Position numbers and translations under genes: made by a program. A stretch of DNA of 23,625 nucleotides from DATKCJ01 sp035513275. Lineage in GTDB: Bacteria > Verrucomicrobiota > Verrucomicrobiia > Opitutales > Opitutaceae. The stretch lies in assembly GCA_035513275.1 (NCBI GenBank), contig DATKCJ010000264.1:1-23625 (forward strand). The letters run 5' to 3'. This document shows, one piece after another, positions 7,654-16,118 of this stretch. Below the pieces are notes generated by a model. The model did no database searches. It was not told the origin of the DNA and saw only the letters and a list, made by a program, of their open reading frames with translations. Position 1 is the stretch's first letter. Each line of letters opens with the position of its first letter.

Positions 7654-9158
7654 AGTTCGTGTTTAAGGGGACCGGTGATGTGCGCCGTGACGCTGGCCTT
7701 GAGTTGATCGACGGTGATCAGGCTGCCCGGGGGACGCCGGGAAAAGTCGGGCGTATCCACGCGGGTCCGGGCCGGAAGCGGTTTACCCTCCTTCTCACTG
7801 GAGGTGAGTTCGTCGCGGAAGAGGCGGGTTGCCAGATCCTGGATGATCCGAAAGGCGGTGTTTGGGAAAATGCCGAGGGTGAGCGCAAAGCCGAGCACCG
7901 CAGGTGAGGACCGGCCAAGTTCGAAGGCCTCCCTCCCTGCGCCAATAAACGTCGACAGGAAGAAAAGCCCCAATGCCAGCACCGGCGCATAGACAAACTT
8001 CCCAAGCAGCCTGAGAAACTCGCGGGGCTCGTAATGGCGCGACTTGAGGCCGGCGACAACCAAACCGAGGTCGATGAGGCCCTTGATGAAGACACCAAAC
8101 CACACCCACATGACAATTTCCATCCAACGGTATCGGCCGATCAACCAGAACGAACCCAGCTCGGAATGTGTGATGGCGACCAGATCCGCCCGTACATGGG
8201 AGTTAACTCGTGCCAGCCAATCGCCGCCCGTGGATGTGGGTGGGGCAGGCCGTGTGTCGCCTTCCCAGGATTCACCGTCCGCCTTCTCGGGAGTTGTACC
8301 AGCGGGGTCCGCAAGAAACCCGACGGCCGTTTGCTCAAGATCTCTGCGCCACACCTCGTAATATGAGTCGATCGCGGCAGTCAGGCCTTCACGGAAGCCT
8401 TGCTCCGGCGCGCCGGTCAGGTGGTCATCCGCAATCTTCTTTCCATGATTCGCCACCAAATTGCGGACGGCGGCGATCCTTGGATCTGTGGGTGCAGCGG
8501 ACGAACCGGAGAGATCGACCGAGCCGGCCGCGTATGGCCGCCAGATCGTCACCCGCTTCAGCAACGCAGCCGTCTCGCAACGGAAGCTCTCTCCTTTGAG
8601 CTGTCGAAACTGCTGGGCTGTCGCTTGGTCCAGCCGGAGCACCAGCGATTCGTCCGGTTTCGAATAGTTGAACACGCTTGCCGGGATCTCCTCCACGCTG
8701 CCCGAGGTATCGCGACGCATCCCCGCGAGAACGGCGGCCCGGCGGGTCGCGTTAAGGTCGTTTAGTGCTTCCGCCAGCCGGTGGTATTTCCAAAGTGCCC
8801 CTTGAAAGGCGCTGAACGTTTCCAAGGCAAACGGCGCCGGCAACCGGTCGCCCCCCGGACTGAACAACTGCCCGTTCTCGAGCATCCCGAACCTCGAGCC
8901 GTCGGCCAATCGCTCGATCCCGTATGCGGAGAAACTCAGATTCGCGCTCCGCATAATCTCCGCGCGGTAGCAAGGCTCCAACTTGTGGTGCAACACGAAG
9001 TAGCCGATGCCGTAGGCGGCCGCCATCGCGAAAAACACAGTGAACTGAAAGACCCGGCTCCAAACCAAAGTCCTGAGACGTTGAATCCTCACGGAGGGTG
9101 CCGGTTCAGGCGGAGAAATACCGCCTGAACCTTTCGATAAAACGCCGGTTTCCCTCAA
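7650..9158 (-). CDS. Membrane protein with large periplasmic domain and four predicted TM helices, unknown family
   Basis: A 502-aa product. I accept the TTG start at 9158 because GGTGA lies 6 nt upstream; a GTG at 9092 is the alternative and has no ribosome binding site. TM1 spans about 35-56 (RVFQFTVFFAMAAAYGIGYF). Residues 57-340 form a large domain expected in the periplasm, with Cys63 and Cys194. Three further TM segments lie at about 345-370 (MEIVMWVWFGVFIKGLIDLG), 387-405 (KFVYAPVLALGLFFLSTFIG) and 419-438. Residues about 445-502 form a Pro/Arg-rich cytoplasmic tail. I recognise no transporter, kinase or hydrolase motif. It leads the cassette with the lipoprotein (4-nt overlap) and the small helical protein. 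An envelope complex is likely; the substrate is unknown. Confidence 0.8.
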   Translation of the reverse strand: MRETGVLSKGSGGISPPEPAPSVRIQRLRTLVWSRVFQFTVFFAMAAAYGIGYFVLHHKLEPCYRAEIMRSANLSFSAYGIERLADGSRFGMLENGQLFSPGGDRLPAPFALETFSAFQGALWKYHRLAEALNDLNATRRAAVLAGMRRDTSGSVEEIPASVFNYSKPDESLVLRLDQATAQQFRQLKGESFRCETAALLKRVTIWRPYAAGSVDLSGSSAAPTDPRIAAVRNLVANHGKKIADDHLTGAPEQGFREGLTAAIDSYYEVWRRDLEQTAVGFLADPAGTTPEKADGESWEGDTRPAPPTSTGGDWLARVNSHVRADLVAITHSELGSFWLIGRYRWMEIVMWVWFGVFIKGLIDLGLVVAGLKSRHYEPREFLRLLGKFVYAPVLALGLFFLSTFIGAGREAFELGRSSPAVLGFALTLGIFPNTAFRIIQDLATRLFRDELTSSEKEGKPLPARTRVDTPDFSRRPPGSLITVDQLKASVTAHITGPLKHEL

Positions 9159-9255
9159 AATCTTTCACCACTTTTGACCTTGAAGAGCAACTGGAGCACT
9201 CGTTCGCAACGGACCGGAACCGGTCCGTCGAAAAACCAACCTGGATCTGTTCGCG

Positions 9256-9282
9256 TTGTAGGCGCAGCTTTACGTCGCAACT
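9256..9282 (+). repeat. TGTAGG-type repeat, copy 1 in this gap
   Basis: ttgtaggcgcagctttacg followed by tcgcaact. It resembles the reverse complement of 9406-9431 with a few substitutions, and its centre is hairpin-like (gcagctttacgtcgc, imperfect). Confidence 0.5.
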
Positions 9283-9405
9283 CCGTGTGGTTTCCGCGAA
9301 TTGCCTGGGGCGCCTCGCAAAGTCCTTCCACGGACGAGCCGGTGCCTTCGATCGCTCATCAAGAGTGCGGCATCAGGGTGACGCGTTTCCTCGAGGGAAA
9401 CTCAG

Positions 9406-9431
9406 AGTCGCGGCGTAAAGCCGCTCCTACA
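9406..9431 (-). repeat. TGTAGGAGC-type repeat, copy 2 in this gap
   Basis: Read on the minus strand it starts tgtaggagcggctttacgcc and ends gcgact. The core gcggc-tttac-gccgc is a perfect 5-bp hairpin. It shares the TGTAGGAGC end with elements at 16158-16174 and, approximately, 18321-18337. Confidence 0.55.
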
Positions 9432-9512
9432 GTTCCAGACAAAATCATCGCTGCGCTGGCGTTGATCCGACGCCGCGGACGGACGGAAATAATGTTTCCA
9501 CCGGATCCCGCG

Positions 9513-12119
9513 CTATTCGCCTGCCTCTTCCCCGCCGTAGTTGCCGCCGGCGGCCATCGGTTTCACGAGCTCGCGCAGGTAAATTGCGTTGAGGAAGAAT
9601 TTCGCGCCGCCGAGCCACATGCCGCGGAAATTCGGATCTTCGCTGGAGAAAATTACTCGCCCCGAGCCGACGTGCGCCACCTGCACGGCCGAGCTGCCTG
9701 CGATCGCCGCAAGGTTCTCCTTTGAAATGTATCCGCTGAGGAGCGGCGCAGCCGTATAGACGGCCGGATCGAGGAACGGCGTCGCGGACGGCTTCATGAA
9801 TATCCGGTTGTTTTTCATCAGCGGCAGTGTGCCGCGCGCGTGGCCGTAGAAGAGCGGATGCGTGACGTCGATCTGCGCGGAGAAGATCGAGCCGCGGATC
9901 AGTTTCATGCTCTCGGCACGCGGCCCGTCGCCAAACGAGACAGGCTCCTTGGACTCCTCGCTGGCAGCCCGCACGAACTCCACGCGCGCGATCTCCTCCT
10001 TCGAGACAAACTCCACGGCACGACCGATCGCGATGAGGGTGCCGCCGGCCTTCAACCAGTCCTTCAGCGCCGTCACCTGCGCGGGCGAAATACCGGCGTA
10101 GGTGCCGTCGTTCATGACGACGACATTGTGCCGCGCGAGAATTGCCGCGCTGATGCGCGACGGCTCGAGCAAGGTCGGCGTGAGTCCGACACGCGTGTCG
10201 AGCAGGTGCCAGGCAGCGCCGGCCTCGAGCGGATTCACGCCATCGCCGGTGAGGATCGCCACGACGGGAGGCTTGACCAACCTGAAACCGGGGCTGCCCA
10301 GATCCGGTCCGCCGACCGCGCGACCGGTGCCCGCCGCGACGACCGTGATCGCATCCTCGCGTGCGATCGACGAGATCACGTCCTCGATCGTTCCGCGCCT
10401 GTCAGCCTGCGGGCCGAGCGGCACAAGCACCGCGCCGGGCGCGAACGTGCGGCGACCTTCGTCGGTCTCGACCTCGAATGCACGCGTGGCGATCTTCGTG
10501 AGCACGCCCGCGCGGTGCAGCCGTTCGAGGGCACGCGGCGCATAGTAGCCCGACCAGTCGAAGACGTAGGCGTAGGCGTCGCTCGCGCCGGAGACGCGGC
10601 CCGCGGGGAAAAATGGCTCACCGAGCGCCGCGCCTACCGCGCCCGAAGGCAGCGCGCCCGCGGCGACCTGCGCAAATGGCAGGTTGTAAGCGAGCGGCAC
10701 GGTCCACGCGGAGACGTCGTAGAACAGCGAGTCCTTGAACTCCGTGCGCTGCGCGAAGATTTCGTGCGCGAGGCGGAACTTCAACTGAGCGGCTGGCACG
10801 AGCCACGCCGATCCGGGCGCGAAACTGCGGTCGCCCGTCTCAACTGCAGCGGCGAGCGAACGGACCTCGATGCCGTGTGCGTGGAGCATCTCGAGAAAAT
10901 GCCATGCGCGCGCCGGGTCCTCCGAGCCGTCGACAACCCAGCCGGCGATCCCCGCCTTCGCGGCCGTGGCGACCGCGGTGTTGAAGAACTCGCGCTGGTG
11001 ATCGAGAAGTTTCGCGCGCATTGCTCGGACCGCGCGAAGCGTGCTGAACGAGGTGGTCACCTGGTTGCGAATCGTGAACGGAAACGTGAGCGTGCCGTGA
11101 TCGCTCCGCTGCGCGTGGCCGCGGGAGCTCCCCTGCTCGAAGAGGATGCCGACGCCGCCGTTGATGTCGGGATAGGTTGAACCTTTGCCGGGATAAAAAT
11201 CGTCGAAGCCCTCGCGCGAGTAGTAGAGCGAGCCGATGCGGTCGAGCGCGTCGGCGTGCGAGGCGCCGATGAGGCGCGTGAGCTCGGCGACGACCTCGGG
11301 CGAGCTCGGATTGTCCCGGGTGGGGATTCCGGGCTGGAAGAAGAACGTGTTGTTCGTGTCCATCTCGTGATGGTCGGTGACAACGTTGGGCAGCCAGCGC
11401 TGGAACTGCTCGATGCGGCCGCGGCTCTCGGGATGCACGAGCGGCATCCAGTCGCGGTTGAGATCGAACCAGTAGTGATTCGTGCGGCCTCGGGGCCACG
11501 GCTCGTTGTGCTCGCGGTCGGCGGGCTCCTCGCTGGGGCGGGTGCTGCGGTGCGCGTTGGCCCACGTGGCGAAGCGGTCGAGCCCGTCGGGATTCTGCGC
11601 GGGGTCGAGCAGGATTACAGTGTCGGCGAGCGTAGCGAGCATCTCCGGGTCGTTCGAGGAGGCGAGATGCCAAGCGACGAGGAGCGCAGCGTTCGCGCCG
11701 CTGGGCTCGTTGCCGTGGATGCTGTAGCTTAGGAGCACGACCGCCGGCATAGCGCCGGTGTCGAGCGCGGCGGATTGCGCGGGATCGGCGAGCTTGAGGT
11801 GCTCAGCGCGGATGGCCTCGAGGCTCGCGTGGTTCTCCGGCGAGGTGATGATGGCGTGGAAGAGCGGCTTCCCTTCGTGCGACCGGGCGTAATACTCGAG
11901 CTTCACGCGCGGCGAGGCGCGCTCCAGCTCGCGGAAATAGGCAAGCGTCTCCGCGGCGCGCACGTGCCAGTCGCCCACGTCCCACCCGAGAAACTCCGCG
12001 GGGGACGGCACGCCTTCCTCTCTCGCGTCGTCCTGCGGCAGGAAATAGGAGACCGGCTCGGCCCGAAGAGCCGCGGCAGTCATGAGAGTTGCGAGTGCCG
12101 TGCGGAGAAAGCGGACCAT
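9513..12119 (-). CDS. Exported M14-family zinc carboxypeptidase with C-terminal amidotransferase-like region
   Basis: An 868-aa protein with a signal peptide (about 1-20, ALATLMTAAALRA). The M14 domain (about 50-380) shows zinc ligands in SIHGNEPSG (H135, E138) and TDHHEMDTN (H250 or H251), substrate-binding elements NPDG (176-179) and FDLNRDW (218-224), and the catalytic Glu in GILFEQGSSRG (E328). M14 enzymes remove C-terminal residues from peptides or cell-wall fragments using zinc. The other half is unusual. Residues about 617-705 (VVAILTGDG, then VVVMNDGTYAGISPAQVTAL, KDWLKAGGTLIAIG) look like a class I glutamine-amidotransferase-type fold without a visible catalytic Cys, and 815-848 form a closing beta-rich segment. 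It is monocistronic or leads the downstream cassette across a 354-bp gap. Divergent from the FKBP gene. Confidence 0.9.
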   Translation of the reverse strand: MVRFLRTALATLMTAAALRAEPVSYFLPQDDAREEGVPSPAEFLGWDVGDWHVRAAETLAYFRELERASPRVKLEYYARSHEGKPLFHAIITSPENHASLEAIRAEHLKLADPAQSAALDTGAMPAVVLLSYSIHGNEPSGANAALLVAWHLASSNDPEMLATLADTVILLDPAQNPDGLDRFATWANAHRSTRPSEEPADREHNEPWPRGRTNHYWFDLNRDWMPLVHPESRGRIEQFQRWLPNVVTDHHEMDTNNTFFFQPGIPTRDNPSSPEVVAELTRLIGASHADALDRIGSLYYSREGFDDFYPGKGSTYPDINGGVGILFEQGSSRGHAQRSDHGTLTFPFTIRNQVTTSFSTLRAVRAMRAKLLDHQREFFNTAVATAAKAGIAGWVVDGSEDPARAWHFLEMLHAHGIEVRSLAAAVETGDRSFAPGSAWLVPAAQLKFRLAHEIFAQRTEFKDSLFYDVSAWTVPLAYNLPFAQVAAGALPSGAVGAALGEPFFPAGRVSGASDAYAYVFDWSGYYAPRALERLHRAGVLTKIATRAFEVETDEGRRTFAPGAVLVPLGPQADRRGTIEDVISSIAREDAITVVAAGTGRAVGGPDLGSPGFRLVKPPVVAILTGDGVNPLEAGAAWHLLDTRVGLTPTLLEPSRISAAILARHNVVVMNDGTYAGISPAQVTALKDWLKAGGTLIAIGRAVEFVSKEEIARVEFVRAASEESKEPVSFGDGPRAESMKLIRGSIFSAQIDVTHPLFYGHARGTLPLMKNNRIFMKPSATPFLDPAVYTAAPLLSGYISKENLAAIAGSSAVQVAHVGSGRVIFSSEDPNFRGMWLGGAKFFLNAIYLRELVKPMAAGGNYGGEEAGE

Positions 12120-12220
12120 GATTCACAGGGGATTCCCTTTTGGCGCCGGGGAAAAGCCAAAACATCCTCGGCGAACGCCTTGAACACTTCGCGGAGGGCG
12201 CGTAACTAGAAAGGTCCCGC
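12120..12220. other. Divergent promoter region between M14 peptidase and FKBP genes
   Basis: A 101-bp gap serves both genes. Toward the FKBP gene, TTGAAC (12180-12185) and TAACTA (12203-12208) are 17 bp apart but match the consensus only partly. AAAGG at 12210-12214 is a plausible ribosome binding site for the ATG at 12221. Confidence 0.3.
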
Positions 12221-12775
12221 ATGAAGTCGCTGAAAGTTCCGATCATCCTCGGTGTTGTTCTCCTCCTGATCGCGCTCGGTGTGCGCACGGGGTGGTTCGC
12301 ACGCGAGGATCCCGGCGAGCCGTTGAACGCCACGGCGCGTGCCGCGCGCGAGGATCCGCAGTGGAGCGCCGCAGATGTCCGGCTCGTCGAGGAGCGCTAC
12401 GCTTCAGCGCATGTGATGACGAGCGGCCTGCGCTATATCGTGCGTGCACCCGGCGACGGCCCGAAGCCCCGTCCGGGCGAGACGGTGAGCGTGCACTATG
12501 ACGGAAAACTCCTGAGCGGCGGCCCGTTCGACAGCACGTATGACCGGGGCTCGCCGATGGACCTTCGTGTGGGAACCGGCGATGTGCTGGTGGGCATCGA
12601 CGAGGCCTTGCTCACGATGGAGCCGGGAGAGAAGCGCACCTTGATCGTTCCGTGGTGGCTCGGCTACGGCGAGCGCGGCCGGCCACCACTCGTGCCGCAG
12701 CGCGCGACGCTCGTCTACGAGCTGGAGTTGCTCGCAATAAAGCGTTCCGGCACCTCCCCACCCTCGGGAAGTTGA
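12221..12775 (+). CDS. Membrane-anchored FKBP-type peptidyl-prolyl isomerase
   Basis: A 184-aa product. Residues 6-22 (VPIILGVVLLLIALGVR) are an uncleaved signal anchor, placing the rest in the periplasm. The FKBP domain covers about 66-173: GETVSVHYDGKLLSGGPFDS contains the conserved Tyr93, Phe103 and Asp104, and PWWLGYGERG and VYELELLAI match the later strands. The family catalyses cis-trans isomerisation of X-Pro bonds in folding proteins. The conserved VIxGWEE segment reads VLVGIDEA (123-130), so the Trp at the base of the active site is replaced by Ile126; weak or altered activity is possible. The start is supported by AAAGG 6 nt upstream. Transcribed divergently from the M14 peptidase and separated from the kinase gene by less than 220 bp. 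Confidence 0.9.
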   Translation: MKSLKVPIILGVVLLLIALGVRTGWFAREDPGEPLNATARAAREDPQWSAADVRLVEERYASAHVMTSGLRYIVRAPGDGPKPRPGETVSVHYDGKLLSGGPFDSTYDRGSPMDLRVGTGDVLVGIDEALLTMEPGEKRTLIVPWWLGYGERGRPPLVPQRATLVYELELLAIKRSGTSPPSGS

Positions 12776-12862
12776 CCGCGAGGCCCGCGCCTAGGGTCTC
12801 GCCGGGCTTGCATACCCTGCCCTTCCCCGAAGACGCTAGGACCGCACCCTTGATTCGAAAAG

Positions 12863-15800
12863 TTGTATCGCCCCCTCCGGACCCACCCGGAATGCGGACT
12901 TTTCGACTTCAGGCGTTCTTCCCTATCTTCAGACTCGGCCGCATTTGTCACGACCCGCGCATTGAATCCTCCTCCAGACTCCGACGAGCACGTGGGAACC
13001 CGCAAAGTCTCCTGGCAGACAGTTGCCTCGGTCGTCATCATCGCGTTCGCGGCGACGCTGAGCATCTTGAGCGCCATCGCGGTGCAACGGTTCGAGGAGC
13101 GCCAGTTAAAGGCACTCATCGAGCGACGTGGTGAGACAATCAAGAGCTTCCTCTCGGGGCAGCTCTCGCCTGTCGGGCGCTCGGTCGCCGCATTTCAGAT
13201 ACTCTTTGAAAACTCCGAGCGTGTCTCGCGCGTGGAGTTTGAAAGCGCGGCCAAGACTCTCATGGAGGAGAATCCAGAGATCGGCCTCATCCAGTGGGTG
13301 CCGGTGGTCCGCGAGGTCGAGCGCCACGAGTTTATCGCACGAATCCGCGGCGAATTCTCCGGGGAGTTCGAAATCGTCGACGTCTCACCCATGGGCGAGC
13401 GCCGGCCAGCCCCGGTGCGCCCCGAGTCCTGGCCGATTGCCTACATCCACCCACTTAAGGGAAATGAGACCGCCTGGGGATTCGATCTCGCCGTCGGTCC
13501 GACGCGCGAGACGCTCGTCTCCGCGCGAGACTCGAACACGCTCACGATGGGCCCGCCGCGCAAGCTCGTGCAGGATCCCGACGGCGGACCCGCGCTGTTC
13601 TATGTCCAGCCGGTATTCCGGCCCGAGACGGCGGGCAGCGGACTACTGCACGGCTTCGTGCAGGGTATCTCGCGCGCCGAGGTCGCACTGCGGCCCGTGA
13701 TCGAACTCGCCGAGAGCAACAACATGCTCTTCGAGCTGTCCGACGTCACCGACGGCGAGTCCGAGCCCTTCATCTCGACGCTACGGGGCCGCATCTCCGC
13801 GCACGGTGCGAAGCTGTCGGAGGAGTACCTGATCAACCGGCTCGGCCGCACCATGCGTTTCCGCTCGGCGCCCAACGACGAGCTCCTTGCGACGCAAGCG
13901 ACCCACTTCGCGCAGGCCACACTCTTCGGCGGACTCCTGGCAACTGCCCTCCTCGGGCTCTACCTACAGGGACTCCTCCGGCGCACCGCGACCATCACCA
14001 ACCTCGTCGAGCGCAAGACCGGGGAGCTGACCGAATCGAACAAGCGCCTCATGCGAGAGGCAGAGCAGCGGCGCCAGGCCGAACTCACCGCGTTGAGCGC
14101 CCAGGAAAACTTCCGGTTCATCGTCGACTCGGTCGAGGGCATCGTGTGGCAGGTCGACACCGCGCGGAACCGCATCGTGTTCGTGAACCGGCGCGCCCAG
14201 GAGATGCTCGGCTACCCCGCCGAGATGTGGCTCGGCGAGCATGACTTCTGGATGATTCACATCCATCCCGACGACCGCGAGCGTGCACACCGGGAGTTCG
14301 GCGAGGGTGTCGAGCGCGGCGGCGCGTTTGAGCATTCCTACAGGATGCTCGCCGCCGACGGCCGCACCGTGTGGCTCAACGACTACGTGCGCATCGCACA
14401 CCTGGCCGGCCAGCCTCGGCTCGCGCACGTCATCAGCTTTGACATCACCCGGCAACGCGACGCCGAGGAGCTGCTAGAGCGCGACGCACATTTCCTCTCC
14501 AACGTCGACGACGCTCTCGTCGTCTGCGACCTCGCCGGGAACGTCACCTTCTGGAACCACGGCGCCGAGAAAGTCTTCGGATGGACGCAGGCCGAGGTGC
14601 TCGGCAAGTCGTTCCAATCGCTCTTCAATCCCTCCGTCGCCACTGCCATCACGCGCAACTTCGCCGCCGTCGCAAATGGCGATCAATGGAGCGGCGAATG
14701 GACCGACCGGCGCAAGGACGGCTCGCGCGTGACCCTCGACAGCCGCGTGAGCCGCTACCTCGACCGCGCTGGTCATCCCGCGGGCATCTTCACGATCTCG
14801 CGCGACATCACTTCCCGCAAGACGCAGGAAAAGGAGCGCGTCGCACTTGAGGCCAAGCTCCAGCACATGCAGAAGCTCGAGAGCCTCGGCGTGCTGGCCG
14901 GCGGCATAGCACACGATTTCAACAACCTTCTCACCGGCATCCTCGGTCACTCCAGCCTGCTCGCTATGGACCTGCCCGCGAGTGATCCGATGGCGGCGAG
15001 CGTCACGGCGATCGAGCAGTCCGCGTTGCGCGCAGCCGCGCTCTGCCAGCAGATGCTCGCGTATGCCGGCCGCGGCAAGTTCGTGATCGAGCCCGTGAGC
15101 CTCAGCGAAATCGTGCGCGATACTTCCAAGCTGATCGAAACCTCGATCGCGAAGGAAACCAGGATCGAGTTCAACCTCCGTGAAGACATCCCCACCGTGC
15201 GCGCCGACGCGACGCAGCTTCGCCAGGTCGTGATGAACCTCGTGATCAACGCCGTCGAGTCGCTCGGCGTGGATGGCGGCCGCGTCGCGGTCTCGACCGG
15301 CGTGCTGCACGCCTCCCGCGCGATGCTCGATGCCGCCGTGCTCGGCCATGAGCGCGCCGCAGGCACGTATGTTTTCCTCGAGGTCTCCGACACCGGCTGC
15401 GGCATCCAGCCCGATCACATGCGCAAGATCTTCGAACCGTTCTTTTCCACCAAGTTCACCGGTCGAGGCCTGGGCCTAGCTGCCGTGCTCGGCATCGTGC
15501 GCAGCCACGACGGTTCGCTGAGTGTCAGCAGCAGCCCCGGCAGCGGGACGACCTTCCGCATCCTTCTGCCGCCCTCAACCGAGCCCGCCCCAGACCGCGT
15601 CGAGGAGCCATGCAGCCCGCCCGTCGCGAGCGCGGGCACAATCCTCGTCATCGACGACGAGCGGTTCGTGCGCGAGGCCGCGGTGAGCATCCTCGGCAGA
15701 ACCGGATGCACGATCGAGAGCGCCAGCGGCGGTCAGGAAGGCATTTCGATCTTTGAGAGCAATCCCGACCGCTACGACGTTATCCTGCTTGATCTCACCA

Positions 15801-16009
15801 TGCCGGGCATGCACGGCGTCGAGGTGCTCACGCACATTCGCGCCATCCGGCCGACGCAGGCGGTGATCGTGATGAGCGGGTTCACGGCAGACGAGGCCGC
15901 GCACCGCTTCGATCGCGACCTGCCCAACGCGTTTCTCGAGAAACCATTTCGCGCAGCGAGGCTTCTCTCGATTATCGACGAGTTTGTCTCGCGACGCCGT
16001 GGCGGGTGA
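12863..16009 (+). CDS. CHASE-PAS-PAS hybrid sensor histidine kinase with receiver domain
   Basis: Up to 1048 aa. The first 45 residues are uncertain: the longest frame begins with TTG at 12863, and TTG 12962 or GTG 12992 are equally possible; no in-frame ATG precedes TM1. TM1 is at about 54-74. A periplasmic CHASE-like domain (about 100-330) contains GLIQWVPVV (141-149). TM2 is at about 352-372. Two PAS domains follow (about 415-535 and 540-655). In the kinase core, GGIAHDFNNLLTGILGH carries phospho-acceptor His684, NLVINAVES (792-800) is the N box, DTGCGI (843-848) and GRGLGLAAV (867-875) are the ATP-lid G boxes. The receiver (926-1045) has Asp931/932, phospho-Asp977 in LLDLTMPG and Lys1027. 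It senses an extracytoplasmic ligand and relays phosphate. No response regulator or output gene is adjacent, so its target is unknown. Confidence 0.93.
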   Translation: MYRPLRTHPECGLFDFRRSSLSSDSAAFVTTRALNPPPDSDEHVGTRKVSWQTVASVVIIAFAATLSILSAIAVQRFEERQLKALIERRGETIKSFLSGQLSPVGRSVAAFQILFENSERVSRVEFESAAKTLMEENPEIGLIQWVPVVREVERHEFIARIRGEFSGEFEIVDVSPMGERRPAPVRPESWPIAYIHPLKGNETAWGFDLAVGPTRETLVSARDSNTLTMGPPRKLVQDPDGGPALFYVQPVFRPETAGSGLLHGFVQGISRAEVALRPVIELAESNNMLFELSDVTDGESEPFISTLRGRISAHGAKLSEEYLINRLGRTMRFRSAPNDELLATQATHFAQATLFGGLLATALLGLYLQGLLRRTATITNLVERKTGELTESNKRLMREAEQRRQAELTALSAQENFRFIVDSVEGIVWQVDTARNRIVFVNRRAQEMLGYPAEMWLGEHDFWMIHIHPDDRERAHREFGEGVERGGAFEHSYRMLAADGRTVWLNDYVRIAHLAGQPRLAHVISFDITRQRDAEELLERDAHFLSNVDDALVVCDLAGNVTFWNHGAEKVFGWTQAEVLGKSFQSLFNPSVATAITRNFAAVANGDQWSGEWTDRRKDGSRVTLDSRVSRYLDRAGHPAGIFTISRDITSRKTQEKERVALEAKLQHMQKLESLGVLAGGIAHDFNNLLTGILGHSSLLAMDLPASDPMAASVTAIEQSALRAAALCQQMLAYAGRGKFVIEPVSLSEIVRDTSKLIETSIAKETRIEFNLREDIPTVRADATQLRQVVMNLVINAVESLGVDGGRVAVSTGVLHASRAMLDAAVLGHERAAGTYVFLEVSDTGCGIQPDHMRKIFEPFFSTKFTGRGLGLAAVLGIVRSHDGSLSVSSSPGSGTTFRILLPPSTEPAPDRVEEPCSPPVASAGTILVIDDERFVREAAVSILGRTGCTIESASGGQEGISIFESNPDRYDVILLDLTMPGMHGVEVLTHIRAIRPTQAVIVMSGFTADEAAHRFDRDLPNAFLEKPFRAARLLSIIDEFVSRRRGG

Positions 16010-16012
16010 GCC

Positions 16013-16024
16013 CGCTTGCAAGCG
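16013..16024. repeat. 12-bp perfect palindrome after the kinase gene
   Basis: cgcttgcaagcg lies 4 bp after the stop codon, inside gagcccgcttgcaagcgatt. That context resembles a degraded copy of the TGTAGGAGCCCGC-type repeats seen elsewhere in the window. Confidence 0.4.
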
Positions 16025-16032
16025 ATTGATTT

Positions 16033-16108
16033 TGTAGGTGGCGTTCTGCTGGCCAGCAGAATCGCGCCATTCTGCTGGCCAGCAGAACGCGCGAGCGCGC
16101 AACCTACA
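16033..16108. repeat. Large modular palindromic element with tgtaggt/acctaca ends
   Basis: The ends tgtaggt (16033-16039) and acctaca (16102-16108) pair. Inside, two 22-nt arms (16041-16062 and 16069-16090) are perfect inverted copies around cgcgcc. Each arm contains the perfect 18-bp palindrome ttctgctggccagcagaa, at 16044-16061 and 16070-16087. The element lies between the convergent kinase and YgjP-like genes. Read in reverse complement, its flanking parts match the element at 18252-18302, which lacks both 18-bp palindromes. Confidence 0.8.
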
Positions 16109-16118
16109 GGGCGAAGGA

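Larger units (their letters stand above)
9159..9512. other. Repeat-containing gap upstream of the three-gene cassette
   Basis: This 354-bp stretch separates the M14 peptidase gene from the cassette on the same strand. It has no convincing gene. It contains two inverted copies of a TGTAGG-type repeat, listed separately, and a small hairpin ggaaa-taatg-tttcc near 9484-9498. The cassette promoter should lie here, but I cannot place it. Confidence 0.5.

Noticed and set aside
6369..9158. Mobile island or phage-derived segment
   Set aside because: No integrase, transposase, attachment repeats or tRNA border is visible, and the neighbouring genes look chromosomal.
9098..9725. Plus-strand open frames (106 and 183 aa) in the gap before the M14 peptidase gene
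   Set aside because: They cross repeat sequence and the antisense of the peptidase 3' end, and the products are low-complexity with no motif or ribosome binding site.
9840..11180. 446-aa plus-strand frame opposite the M14 peptidase
   Set aside because: Antisense to well-supported coding sequence with zinc and catalytic motifs; product is Arg-rich without motifs.
14474..15418. 314-aa minus-strand frame inside the histidine kinase
   Set aside because: Antisense to the kinase core, whose motifs fix the coding strand.
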